From contig NC_083379.1 in NCBI RefSeq assembly GCF_031755915.1, positions 2,328,001-2,392,000 on the forward strand: a stretch of DNA of 64,000 nt, given 5' to 3'. Below the pieces are notes generated by a model. It was given only the letters and a program-made list of their open reading frames with translations. It searched no databases and was not told the DNA's origin. A program made the translations under genes and the position numbers. The DNA is from Ziziphus jujuba. Taxonomy: Eukaryota; Streptophyta; Magnoliopsida; Rosales; Rhamnaceae. This document shows positions 1 to 12,540 of the stretch, in pieces. The first letter of the stretch is position 1. Every line of letters begins with the position of its first letter.

Positions 1-96
1 TCGTCAAAAAAAAAAAAAAAAAAAAAAGAAAAAAAAGAAAAAAAAGCCCAGTGATTCGTATAGATTTAATCTATACTAGAGATTGTTGCAACAAAC

Positions 97-1728
<1,632 letters not shown>

Positions 1729-2259
1729 CTCTGAAACACAAAGGGCGGCATAATTAATAAGTTAGCTATCTAAATCAATGATCTTTCTGCAATAAGCCCA
1801 TGATAAGATTTCAAATTAGACTGATTTCTCTGCTAGTTTTCACTAAAAAAAATAATAATAATAAGAATAAAAAAAAATTCAATTTTCCATTGAAACCAGC
1901 TTTTTTCTTAAGATCAACTTCTATGCACTTATTAAATCTAATACAAACAGATGATATGGAAAATACTAGCCACGAACAAATGCATAACAAAATTAATTTC
2001 TTTCTACATTTTCCAAGACTTTCCATTTCGTTTCAATGATTCAATCTATTCATTTTCTCATTAGCCAAACTGAAAGTAAAACTACCTGGGAAAAAAAAAG
2101 AAAAAAAGTAAAACAATACATAAATGCCAGTCTATAGAACCAAAAAGAACAAAGCAGAAAACAAAATGGGGGATTTACAGTAAGAAAATCCTTCTGAAAA
2201 ATGCACTTAAAAAAAAAGGATCAAAACGACAAGGAATCAGAGAGTATGAAGATAAATAC

Positions 2260-2431
2260 CAGAGACAGCTGTAGAAATTGATGAGCTTTGAGATCCTGGA
2301 GAGGTGGTCGGCCCAGTGGAAGAAGAGGGATTCGGAGCCCTGAGTGGTAGAGAGAAAGTTATTATATGTTTGAGATTAGGGTTTTGGTTAAGATGGCAGT
2401 GTGAAGTCGACGGTCCATATCTGTTTTGCAT
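2260..2431 (-). other. RPL7: RPL7 5' non-coding exon (5' UTR)
   Basis: On the minus strand this segment is pyrimidine-rich and ends with a donor (CTCTG then GTATTT at 2259-2254). That donor can join the AG acceptor just before the start codon (1731-1732). A spliced leader of this kind is common in plant ribosomal protein genes. The transcript start is only estimated, near 2400-2431, from the position of the telo-box. The open frame at 2237-2431 is part of this leader and not a gene. The alternative, an unspliced leader running from about 1800, cannot be excluded without cDNA. Confidence 0.6.
2376..2384 (-). promoter_or_regulatory. RPL7: telo-box (AAACCCTAA) of RPL7
   Basis: Plus-strand TTAGGGTTT, which is AAACCCTAA in the gene's direction. 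The telo-box is an established cis element near the transcription start of plant ribosomal-protein and ribosome-biogenesis genes. The same 9-mer sits at the NOPP140-like gene at 7024. Confidence 0.7.
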
Positions 2432-3460
2432 TTTAACGATGGGTCTCGGCCGTTGATGTTAAGTGAAATGTCCCGATTGGCCTTGGGTTTAGATTTTATG
2501 CTTTTTGGAAGATATTAGTTTAATTTATTATAAAATATAAATTATAAACCTGTATTTACAAATTTTTGTGTAAAAATTACACAGAATTTCCTTCAATTGA
2601 ATTATGTTAGTTTTTTGTTTTCAACATTTATTTAGATTTTACAAATAATGCATACCTATTTATTCTTTAGTTTAGTGTTTTTTTTTTTTATGGTAATATA
2701 CTCATTTAGAAATCCAAATAAATAAAAGGGTGTTTGGTAAACCTATTCAATTTTTTTTAATGCATTGGTAAGTTTATTTTTTTAATTAATTCCCTTTTTT
2801 CCCAACATGATTTTAAGAATTAACGCTTCTATTTTTCTAAGATTAATCAACAGTTCTCTTTTAATGACATATTGTATGAATTATTACCCACCAAAAAAAA
2901 AATTTATTTATGAATTTTTCGCAATTTCCTTTGCCCACGGTAACACTCTGTTTCCCACTTTCACTGGACAACCTTTGCTGAATCTTACTTAAAAGAAACA
3001 AAAAAAAAAAAAAAGGAAGAAGAAGTAAAATATTGCTAGGAACTTCTGTTGGTCTGGGATTTATGAAGATTGCATTGTTTTGGTGGTTTGGGCTTTCACT
3101 ATTGATTTGAGTGAGTCCTGATAATGATAGACTATGAAATTCAATATTAAAAAAAAAAAAAAAAAAAAGAAGAAGAAGAAGAAGAAGAAGAAGAAGAAGA
3201 AGAAGGAAATTTACCATGGATTTGGTTATACAGAAAAACAAGATATATGATCATAACCACACTTCTAAACTAATATTTTACCATTTGTCACTGAAAAAAA
3301 ATTTACCATTCATCTAGATAATTTATTGTCCAAAAAAGAATATAATTTTACTTCTAAAATAACAGATTAAAAAATTTCAAACTATTTCACTTGTGAAAAT
3401 ACGGGTTTTGCTATGTATTAAGTACTAGAAAACTGCTGCTACTCTTTTTCTTTTTTTTCC
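2432..3460. other. intergenic region between RPL7 and decayed NOPP140 copy
   Basis: AT-rich DNA that would hold the RPL7 promoter at its left end. It contains runs of A/T, a poly-A tract and an (AAG)n array at about 3144-3205. The open frames here, such as the Leu/Phe-rich one on the minus strand at 2861-3241, are translations of those simple repeats. Two stretches recur further right: 2400-2740 resembles 4480-4850, and 3045-3370 resembles 6425-6710. This shows that the region belongs to a duplicated unit. Confidence 0.7.
3144..3205. repeat. poly-A followed by (AAG)n microsatellite
   Basis: A run of about 20 A residues followed by about 12 AAG units, between the RPL7 leader and the decayed NOPP140 copy. 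Confidence 0.9.
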
Positions 3461-4190
3461 TTAAGTACACGTGTCGATGAATTAAAGCCAAGTTCTCCTC
3501 TCATCGAAACCAGCCATCAAGCACAATACCACTACTATTTACCCAAAAAAAGACAATACCGCTACTAGCTCAGTCGGTAAAGCTCCAATGTCGAATGCCA
3601 ACCAAAATGCTCTTCTCCATTGACCGGTGACTCGGGGTGGATCGAGTTGAAGAAAGCTGCCGACCAACGGTTCGGTTCGATTCCTGATGAATTCTATTTG
3701 AATTTTGATGTGGATTCTATATATATATCATTGAAGAAGAAAGTGATAAAATTCATAAACTATATAATTTGCGAATTTCCATAAAATCAATAAAACGTAA
3801 ATTGCTAATAACCTATTAATTCCTAAAATTTAGACCGATCGTACTCAATCAGAAATCTAATTTCTTTAAGCTAAAAAAAGACTTTTTTACTAAGTTGCCG
3901 AGAATACAGTGGTTTATTTTTTTTTATGCGCCAAATTATGGATCAATTTGGAGACGATAACTAGATTTCCTTTTTACCAAATTGAAAAAAAAAAAAAAGA
4001 TTTGAGAACCCCCCTTGATGCACACAACAAGTTGTAATTTATGAAAATTTGGTAAAAATGGTTTTTTCTCCAACAAGTTTTTCTTTCCTAGTTGTTGTCC
4101 CATTTTGTAAAAATTTTCCTAGACCAAAAGCGAATGATAGTTCCTAGGTCTCTTTGGAAAGACTATGAACAAACTATGATTCTTTAATGA
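3461..4190 (+). pseudogene. decayed copy of NOPP140-like promoter, exon 1 and intron 1
   Basis: Segments here match the intact gene to the right in the same order. TTAAGTACACGTGTC at 3461 recurs at 6987. The block AATTAAAGCCAAGTTCTCC around 3480-3640 corresponds to 7208-7335 of exon 1, including the region encoding the KAPILNGDQKALL stretch. The block 3938-4130 corresponds to intron 1 at 7493-7660, sharing GATTTGAGAACCCC and ACAACAAGTTGTAATTTAT. The coding part has scattered substitutions and has lost the reading frame, and similarity stops soon after the LisH start. No other exons follow. This is a fragment left by tandem duplication and not a processed copy, because intron sequence is present. 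Confidence 0.75.
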
Positions 4191-4194
4191 ACTG

Positions 4195-4580
4195 GGTCAA
4201 TCTATGGCATTGATACTGAATGTACCAAAAAATAAATAAAATAAAAATCATCCCTTGAGTTAAACCTCACAATCCAACTGAATCAACTATTTTTGCTAAT
4301 GAACAAATTTTATAAACCAAACAATTTTCCATTTAAACTAGTTTATTTTTCTTAAGATTAAGATCAACCTGTATGGGTACATATTAAATCAAAATTATGA
4401 AGAGCTCTATAACTAATAGCTTCCCCAAAAAAAAAAAAAAAAAAAAGGCATCGTTCAAAAGGTCTATGACTGAGATGGGCTTATGCGATCGACGATGGTC
4501 CATATTTTGTTTTGCGTTAATGGAACGACACGTCTAGGTCGTTTATGTGCTGTGAAATTTCCGGATTAGCCTTTTGGTAG
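4195..4580 (-). pseudogene. decayed copy of RPL7 exons 2-3, intron 1 and leader
   Basis: The order of matches follows the real RPL7 gene at reduced spacing. TATGGCATTGATACTGAA at about 4202 equals exon 3 at 1211-1228. The block CCCTTGAGTTAAACCTCACA...CAACTGAATCAACTATTTTTGC (about 4253-4298) equals exon 2 at 1392-1438. CAATTTTCCATT...AAGATCAACCT (about 4323-4369) equals intron 1 at 1879-1920. The block with CGACGATGGTCCATAT around 4490-4580 equals the leader/promoter at 2400-2490. Exon sequence has point changes and large losses, and the first coding exon is missing. It is non-functional. Confidence 0.75.
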
Positions 4581-6986
4581 GCTGAGATTTATGATTTGGT
4601 TTCATATTAATTGGTTTTTTTTTTTTTTTTTTTTAAATTATAAACTTATACACTTAAAAGTTTTGGGAAAAATCACTCAAATTTTTATTCAATTGAACAA
4701 ATTGTAAGTTTTTCTGTAATAATTTATTTGCATTAAAAATAATGCATGTTGATTTCCTTTTTGTATTTTATTTTTTAGTGTGTTTTTCTCCATGGTAATT
4801 TATTCATTTAGTAATTTAAAAATAATAATTAAAAAGCATGTGGTAAATTTTCTTATATTCTGAATTTTAACAATTCAAACTTTTTTTTTTTTTTTTTTTG
4901 GGTTCCAACGTAATTTAGAAAACGAGACCAAAGGGTTCCTTTTTAAGCTTTAGCATCCCTTTAGCAAAGTTTATCACTTCTTCTCAATGATATTTGGTAT
5001 GAATTATTTTCAATTTACATTGCTTATTTTCAAAATAATAAAAATTTGTTTTAAAAAATAAAATTTTTTATTGAAATTTTAGAATTAGCTTATCTAATCC
5101 ATTAATTATCAAATTAATTATAAAACTTACTAAAATATTGAATGGATGTTATATTCTCCTTACTGAATTAATTTATAATAAGTATTAATGACCATAAATA
5201 AATTATTATTAATAAAAATATATAAAAAAAGTACATATATGATAAATTTATTTATTAACTAAAATATATAAAACAATTATTACAATTACATTGTAGTTCA
5301 TAAATGCCATCTTATTTGGGTGGTTGAAAATCATTAGTGTCTTCCTCATTTTGATTTTAAAATATAAAATGTGAGACATAGTTATAAAAATATGTATCTC
5401 CCTGATAATTTTACATATAATTATTAATATGCCAACCATATAGATTTTGCATTATTGATTGACTATGTGCATAACTACTACTATTTGATGGTTGAGTTTG
5501 AGATGGTACCCATGAGTTGCTACTTGATGACATTGAATAAATATCCATTGAATAATGATTATAAAAATGACTTCCAACCCTTATAGATCCAAAATTCATA
5601 GAAATCAAATATTTTTCTTGTTGTAACATCTCCATTGTAGATTTATGTTTACGTATATAGTCTTTTCCAACAGTACCAAATCATTAACCTGCATCTCTAC
5701 TCTTATGATCTTCATATTGTGTTGCATGTATGTAATATTGTTCACCAGTAAATGGACTTAATCCAACTTCTCAACTTGGTAATTTCCTTTGGCCACTACC
5801 TCTTCTAATTCTTTCAAAAATGTAATTAAAAAAAAAAAACTTATGAATTGTCAGGAATTTTTATTTTTATTTTTCAAAAAAAACATTATTATTTCACATG
5901 TATATATTTCATCATCTATTTATCCACATTTGTAAAACAGATATTCTCGACAATATGATTTGCTAGGTTATAAAATATAATCTACAATCTTTATATTTTT
6001 GCTTTAAAGATATTCAATAAGTAGAACTTATTAATGTTATTTAATTAAATTCATTCTATTTCGCTTATATCACTAAATGTTTTAAAAGCAATTAAAGGGT
6101 AAAAAAATTATCAATGAAGTTAATTTGATAAAAAATTTAATTAAATATCAATAATATTTATAATTTTTTTTTTTAAATTAAAAAATTTCCTGGATATTTT
6201 CGAAATTTCAGTGGAAATTTTAAAAATTTCTATAGGAATTATAGATTTTTTAACCAAATCTTTAAGAATTTTATATACATATTTTACAAAAATTTCCATG
6301 AAAATTTCAAGGAAATTTAGAAAATTTTAATGGATATTATGGAAGTTCTATCCATTTCTATTTCAAACCTAAATTTTATTTTGATTTTTTTTCAAAAAAT
6401 GAAAATATAAAAAATATAAGATATTTTAATCCTTGGTTTTATGAAGATTGCATTGTTTTGGTGATTTGGGGGTACACCATTTATTTTAAAGTGAGTCTTG
6501 ACATTAGTTAATAAATTTATGTTCTTCACATATAGGACCTTTATTTCGTTATTTTGTTTTTCTTTTCTTTTTTTTTTAAAAAAAATAAATAGCCAGAGCT
6601 TTTGCTTGTGTATAAAGACAACATAAATGTTGGTAACCACAATTCTAAAATAACAATTTAACATTCATTTAGATACTTTATTGTACAAAAAAATAAATAT
6701 AATTTACTTTGAAAAAAAAATAAAAAAATCGTTATACATATATAAAAGAAGGCTATGATGCAGATAGGTATGTTGACGGATCACATAAGTTAAAAGAGTA
6801 ATTACCATTACTAAAGTAAATTTATTATTATTATTTTTTGTGTGTGTCTCGTATTTCCTATTCAATTTATAAATAATCAGAAACTTTCTTTCTTTTTTGT
6901 TTTTTTTTTTGTTTTGGGGGGGCGGGGGGCAGGGGGATGCGGTGTGAATTAATCACTCGAAAGTCTAATAAACAGAACAGAGCTTC
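4581..6986. other. intergenic AT-rich region of the second duplicated unit
   Basis: Very AT-rich sequence upstream of the intact NOPP140-like gene. Parts match the first unit: 4480-4850 resembles 2400-2740, and 6425-6710 resembles 3045-3370. The piece between them, about 5040-6420, has no counterpart in the first unit, so it is a later insertion or was lost from the other copy. It includes a coding-like remnant described separately. Confidence 0.6.
5411..5830 (-). pseudogene. coding-like remnant with stops, family not recognised
   Basis: The minus strand reads as protein-like sequence across about 140 codons, interrupted by at least three stops in one frame. Readable parts include LSPFTGEQYYIHATQYEDHK near the start and a Ser/Gln/Asn-rich tail (MSSSSNSWVPSQTQPSNSSS) at 5411-5635. 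It is richer in ordered codons than the surrounding AT-rich DNA and lies in the part of this unit absent from the first duplicate. It may be a fragment of a transposon-encoded protein or of a host gene. I do not recognise the family. Confidence 0.3.
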
Positions 6987-7023
6987 TTAAGTACACGTGT
7001 CAAGTCCATATCTCCCAATAGCG

Positions 7024-7053
7024 AAACCCTAATTTTCCCAACCCCTAAACCCT
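7024..7053 (+). promoter_or_regulatory. telo-box and partial telo-box of NOPP140-like gene
   Basis: AAACCCTAA at 7024-7032, followed by AAACCCT at 7047-7053, about 150 bases before the chosen start codon. Telo-boxes are characteristic of plant ribosome-biogenesis genes, which agrees with a nucleolar product. The RPL7 gene on the other side carries the same 9-mer. Confidence 0.7.
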
Positions 7054-7066
7054 GTCTCAGTTTGTC

Positions 7067-7144
7067 ATGGAGAGGTTTATCTTAAAGGTTAAAGCTACCA
7101 AGCGCTGTGCTTCATCTTCTTCTCCATTAAACCTAGGCAGCTGA
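7067..7144 (+). promoter_or_regulatory. upstream ORF (25 codons) of NOPP140-like gene
   Basis: The first ATG after the telo-boxes opens a 25-codon frame (MERFILKVKATK...) that ends in TGA at 7142-7144, 33 bases before the main ATG at 7178. If transcription starts near the telo-box, ribosomes meet this ATG first. Whether it is in the mature mRNA depends on the real transcription start. Confidence 0.45.
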
Positions 7145-7177
7145 GAAGGAGAAAAAAAAGGGCTTTTAATTTTTTTT

Positions 7178-7656
7178 ATGCCCGAATCACTTAGCCCTGC
7201 CCTTCTCGAATTAAAGCCTCGCCAAGTTCTCCTCTCATCGAGACCAGACATGAAGCACAACACCGCCTCTAATGGCTCCGCCGATAAAGCTCCAATCTTG
7301 AATGGCGACCAGAAGGCTCTTCTCCTCCAATCGGTTGCTCGGTTCCTGGAGCTCAATGGGTTCTCCAAAACGCTCAAGAAATTTCGGTCTGAAGCCGAAA
7401 TCAAGGTGGGTGCTTTCACTCTACGCTTCTGATTGGTTGCCCAGAAAAGAATTTTTTTTTTTTCCCTCCTTGTGCACATACAACAGTAAGATTATGGATC
7501 ATCAAATTTCGAGATGGTTAGATTTCCTTCTACCAAGTTGAAAAAAATTGATTTGAGAACCCCTTTAAATTATACAACAAGTTGTAATTTATTAAATTTA
7601 GTAAAAGTGTAGTTTTCCTAATTTTATTTCCTACTTGTTTTCCAATTTGTATATAT

Positions 7657-7718
<62 letters not shown>

Positions 7719-10295
7719 GTTCTATTCATTTTTTAACAATGTGTATCTCCATTGGACATGAATTTCCCAGAAAGATGATTTGAAGGACTCCTTGTTGGAT
7801 TTAGAAGAAATGTACCTCAAGTATACTGAAATGTGGTAGGATGTGAATTTCTCTCTTCGTTTTATGCTTAAATAAACAGTGGAAATACTTACACACACTA
7901 AGTATTTTGATTTGACACCTTGAATTGCATTTTATTTATTTATTTATTTTTTTGGGTGGTTTGGGCTCGTTATCATGCTATTGTTAAGTTACCGGTTTAT
8001 ATTCTCATGTTATTTAGCTCCTTATTTGTTTTTAATCTTTTGCAGTAGACATGGTGCTGGCAAGACAAATGTTAACGGCCAGAAGGAGCAAGGTTTGCTT
8101 TTTAATTAAATATAATTCTCTCTCTATCTCTCTCCTTCTCTCCCTCACTCTACATTTCACTTCAGAATATATGCAAATGTGTCTATACAAGCTTACGGAT
8201 ATTATTCATACATGCTTAAATGGTTAAATGCTCAGATGCGTAGATGCTTAAATGTATATACATGCTACCCTTTTATGGGCTTACATGCCTATATGTGCAC
8301 GCACTTTTTAGCAGAATTTGCTTTATAAATCTTGATTTTAGTTCATATTCTAGATCTGTTGTAATGCAGATAAGCGGACAGATGGCCTAGCTATAGAAGA
8401 GAGAGGTGGGGACTTGGTTACAACAGAAGCTGTGAGCAAGAAAATGACCAAAAAGAATGTCAGTGATGGACATGATATAGTAAATGAAGCAGGGCTTGAT
8501 GATAAAGGTGGAAAGGAGAAAAAGAAAAAGAAGAGCAAATTAGTTTCTGAATCTCTTCCTGTAGAACATCATCAATTAGAGTCATTGCCTGTTGCAACTA
8601 AACAAAAAAATGAGGATGTAGCACCCTCAGAGGGTACAAATGTCACTGATTCAAAGACAGAGAAAAAAACCAAGAATAAGGGGAAGAGGAAGAACAAGTC
8701 AGATGATGATTGTGGTGTTGGTAATCATGATAAACAAGGATTGGAGGACAAGCAAGGGGCTGTTACTACAAGTGGTAAGGATAATTCCATTGCAGTAAAT
8801 GCTAAAGAATCTCAGATGGAAGAGAAGAGTGTCAAGTCTAAATCGAAAAAGAAAAAGAAGGGTGATTTGGCTTCTGAAAGTTTACATGGTCTAAATTCAA
8901 AGGATTCTGACACAGGGTATACAGATGCAACTGGTTCTCTGAAGGATGATAACAAAATATCTGATGTGGATGCTAATGACAAGGATAATAAAGGTACTAA
9001 AAAACGGAAAAGATTGGTTTCTGATGAAAATGATTCACAGCCTGCAGATAAAAAAGAAGAAGAAGAATCAAAACGCAGAAAGGTTGAAGGTTCAAAAGAA
9101 TCCAAGGAAAGTGAGCAACATCAAAACGTGGCTGCGTCCCTAGGAGGTCATAAAAATGCAATGAAGGAGAATAAAAAAGAAAGTGGTCAAATTGGTCAGG
9201 AAAATGAGAACATTGATAAAGATGGTAAGAAGTCTTCCGGGCCAAAAAGCACAAAGAAGCAGCAAAATGGTTCTGTTGAGGTACACTTCTAAATGCCTTA
9301 TTGAAATATTTATGTTGTAGTTGTGCCAAGTAAAATTCCTGTTGCTATGATAAGTCCTGTCAATCATCATAGGTGTGAGAACCTTGCCATATGTGTCAGT
9401 ACATATATATATATATATATGTATATATTTACACAGAATTGGTATGCATATTAGTTGGGTTTTGGAATTTAAACTATTGACGATTGAGGTTGTATAAAAT
9501 CTGGTGTGTTTGAACTTATTTTTATGGGGCCATGTCATTTTTGATGGATCGATATCTTTGTCTCTTCTTTTTTCCTTGGTTCTTCTTCTTGTTCTCTTTT
9601 TTCCTTAACCCCTCGTAATTGTTTGGTTAAAGGTTGATGCTCCTTTGGCAGCTACTGGTTGTTTCATCGTGTGTAATAACAATGCTGCTTAAGGGGTTAA
9701 GATATGGCATTTACGTGTTTTTCCCCTATTTGTTATTAACATTTGTGTGTTCTTGCATATTTTTGGTGCTTTGGACTTGTGCTTCCAATAATATGTTTGC
9801 TACATTTCTGATGCTGTCAAGCAAGTCTTGGTTAAAATTCATGTTGATGGATATTGTTATTACAGCCGAAGACTGTCCATGCATTTCAAAGGGTGAAAGT
9901 TGATGAGGTGGACTTTGTTGATGAGAGGCTTAAAGATAATTCTTATTGGGCAAAGGTAAGATAGTTCATGTGCATTTTCGCTGTCTCAGTGTTCACTTGT
10001 TTGTGTTGTTCTATGCGCCTGTTAGATTTTTCACATTATTGATTCTGTGCAGGATGGTGCAGAGAGTGGCTATGGTGCAAAAGCACAAGAAGTTCTGGGG
10101 CAAGTTAGAGGAAGGTGTGTATTAATATATTGCCCTTTATTTTACTTTTGTAGTATTAGCAGGAGCCTAACTCTTCCTTTTGTTCTCAGGGATTTTCGGC
10201 ATGAAAAGACCAAGAAGAAGCGTGGAAGTTATAGAGGAGGGCAGATTGATCTGCAGTCACACTCGGTTAAGTTTAATTATTCCGACGATGAATGA
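7178..10295 (+). CDS. NOPP140: LisH-domain nucleolar phosphoprotein, NOPP140/NOLC1 (SRP40) family
   Basis: Nucleolar/Cajal-body phosphoprotein thought to act as a chaperone in rRNA transcription and snoRNP traffic. Exons: 7178-7405, 7771-7835, 8046-8092, 8370-9280, 9866-9955, 10053-10114, 10190-10295, all GT..AG and phase-compatible, giving 502 aa. Residues 45-75 form a LisH motif (ALLLQSVARFLELNGFSKTLKKF). The long exon 4 encodes alternating Lys-rich and Asp/Glu/Ser-rich stretches, with KKKKK blocks followed by SESL, typical of low-complexity Nopp140 repeats and CK2-type sites. The last three exons (about residues 418-502) are the conserved SRP40 C-terminal domain: PKTVHAFQRVKVDEVDF, GAKAQEVLGQVRGRDFRHEKTKKKRGSYRGG, ending in FNYSDDE. 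The start at 7178 is the first ATG in frame with the LisH motif; a second in-frame ATG lies at 7250. The next neighbour, RPL7, is also a ribosome gene. Confidence 0.9.
7661..7719. repeat. (AC)n(AT)n microsatellite in intron 1
   Basis: About 20 AC units followed by about 9 AT units, inside intron 1 of the NOPP140-like gene. The decayed copy of this intron to the left lacks the array. Confidence 0.95.
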
Positions 10296-11546
10296 CCCCC
10301 GCATATCCTTTTTCTGGTGCGGCATAAGTTTTTGATTTTTGGCATTGTAGTTGCTTTTTTGAGCGTGTTATGAAAGCATCATTTTTCACGGAACAAATGG
10401 TAATTCTGGGGTGATTAATGTTGCAGGCCAAATTGTTCCATCTGTAAACAAAAATATTTAAGTTCATTTCATCTAATTAAACTTGTTTTATTTTATTTTA
10501 TTTTTTTACTTGGAATAACATTTTCTATGGGGGTGGAAAGTTTATTCCATATATTATAAGGTTTGTCGTCCCTTGATTATGTATTTTTGCCTTGCGGTAC
10601 GGATAAGCAAAAATCACTGGAAAGCCTGTTTTCTAAATTTAAATTTGTTTATTAGAATCGATGATGGGCTAGGCTGGTACACCTACAAAAAGTGGGTCTA
10701 CTTTGAAGAAACAGGGAGATGTTACCAAGCCCATAGTATGGTGAAGGGCCTCATAGTTGTCTGCAAAGGCCCATTTACTTTGTGACATTTTTGGCGGAAA
10801 TATAAAATTTGTTAAAGCCTTAGATGTTTGCTTGGATCATTTTTTTATAGTTAGAAATTGTGGACCTACAAGGAGTTTGATTTTTAGGGAAAGTTAGTTA
10901 GTTGCATTTGAAATATATGTTGAAATTTCGTTTTGTAAACTTTTTCAAAGATACTCACAAAGCTTTTTTAATGGATAAATTATCTTTATTTTTAATGTAC
11001 ATAAATTTTCAATTGATGTTTACATTAATGTATTTTTCTATTAGGCTCGTACAAAGCCTTTTTCAAGGATAATTTATCTTTATTTTTTAATGTACATAAA
11101 TTTCCAATTGATGTTTACATTAATGTATTTTTCTATTAGGATCGCAGTTTGATATATTGTAGAGAATCATTCTTTTACTTCTTGAAGTAGCTTTTATTTA
11201 TTTCTGCTTTTATAGTAGTAAATTTGATTGTTAAATATATAAGTATAATATTCACCTACCTCTTCTTGTAGTTTGTGATAAGGCTTTTATGAAAAGATGA
11301 GGAAATCGTGGTGAAGAAAGATGGAAAGTAGTTGAGTTGAGTTATGGTTACATTTGGACTTTCCGTTCGGTTCACACAAAGTGGAATCATGGATAGCTTG
11401 GAAGACAAGCTGTTGTCATTTTCATTTAAATAAAAAAAAAGTAGTATTTGTAAGTAAGATTGGCCAATGGATATTGTACAAACAAAGACTTATCAATCCA
11501 CTCAATCCCTTGCGTTCTCTTTAAGCAATGACTCTATATATGTCCA
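10296..11546. other. 3' flank of NOPP140-like gene, gene-free
   Basis: Contains the presumed 3' UTR just after the TGA at 10293-10295, then AT-rich DNA. I see no supported gene. The open frames at 10573-10785 and similar are short and have no recognisable motif. A 94-base tandem repeat lies at 10957-11145. Confidence 0.6.
10957..11145. repeat. tandem duplication, two 94-base units
   Basis: Unit 1 (10957-11050) and unit 2 (11051-11145) both start ACAAAGC, include TTATCTTTATTTTT, then AATGTACATAAATTT and ATTGATGTTTACATTAATG, and end in TATTTTTCTATTAGG. They differ at only a few positions. Confidence 0.9.
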
Positions 11547-11554
11547 TTTTGAGA

Positions 11555-11656
11555 TAGGGATGGTCATTGTATGGGGTCCATGGCAGCTTCCTCTATTCCC
11601 TTCAATTTGGGACCCTGTCACCAGCTGAGTCCTTCCTCTCTAGATGTTTCTCTTTC

Positions 11657-11702
<46 letters not shown>

Positions 11703-11985
11703 AAATATTATTTTTATTAAATATTATTTAATATTAAAATACGTAAATTGCAAATGTAAGTAATAAAATATTAAAATTTAAAATATACAAAAGATTTATA
11801 CATTTAAATATATTATGTTTTAAATAATATTTTTAAAAGGGGCGGGTTCAGGGTAAAGAACTTATTCCCCCATCCCCATCTTAACCACCTGTCTGATCGT
11901 TTTTGGATCTCAAACGGACCTTGCAGGTCCAAAGATAATTTTTATGTGGTCGGTTTACCCCTTCTTTCTTTCCCTTTTTTTTAAA

Positions 11986-12016
<31 letters not shown>

Positions 12017-12532
12017 GGCAATTAGTTTCGCTAAAAGTAATTATTTATACATGATATACAGAGAATGTTAATTGGGGTTTTAAATTTGTACAAGTTATAA
12101 TATAGTACTCTCTACGATTTCGATTATGGTATGCTTTTATCCGCCAGTTAAATAAATGATTTTTAGAAATGAAATAATTTATCACAATGATGTTGCTAGA
12201 TCAAATTATTTCATAGATTAATTTTCACTTGACCGACTATGGTTTCTTTGCGTGTGTTCCGGGTAGAAATTTTATATAAATGTATTACTTAAATTTCAAT
12301 TAAAATTTTGATTTATCATTCCTTTTTTTTTTTTTTTTTTTCATTTTTTTCTATAAGTTACTGTCTTCCTTGTCTGATTATCTGAAGAAGTATAATTTAA
12401 CCGTCTACCCCAACCCAGAGCAAAATATTTTCCCTGTCTCTCCTCCATCCCGCTAAATAACTAGGGAAAATTGCCCCGTTAGAGGCAAGGCACCATAAGA
12501 ATTAGGTTGGGTGGGACGGATTGTCATCTCTA
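11555..12532. mobile_element. hAT-like non-autonomous DNA transposon (978 bp)
   Basis: The left end begins TAGGGATGGTCATTG. The reverse complement of the right end begins TAGAGATGACAATCC, so the two form imperfect terminal inverted repeats of the TAGGGATGG type common in plant hAT elements. The flanks carry near-identical 8-base sequences, TTTTGAGA (11547-11554) and ATTTGAGA (12533-12540), matching the 8-bp target duplication of hAT transposons. The interior has no transposase frame. It contains poly-T (11668-11698), AT-rich DNA and GC-rich CCCCATCCCC-like patches. Non-autonomous and probably old. Confidence 0.65.
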
Positions 12533-12540
12533 ATTTGAGA

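Noticed and set aside
2861..3241. 126-codon minus-strand open frame, rich in Leu and Phe
   Set aside because: It is the translation of a poly-A plus (AAG)n microsatellite, with no start context or motif.
3566..3682. tRNA-like A box (TAGCTCAGTCGG) and B box (GGTTCGATTCC)
   Set aside because: The spacing is too long and no cloverleaf can be drawn. The A-box-like part aligns with NOPP140-like exon 1 (GGCTCCGCCGATAAAGCTCC), so it is a chance product of pseudogene decay.
8812..9329. antisense open frames opposite NOPP140-like exon 4
   Set aside because: They mirror the Lys/Ser/Asp-biased coding strand and have no independent support.
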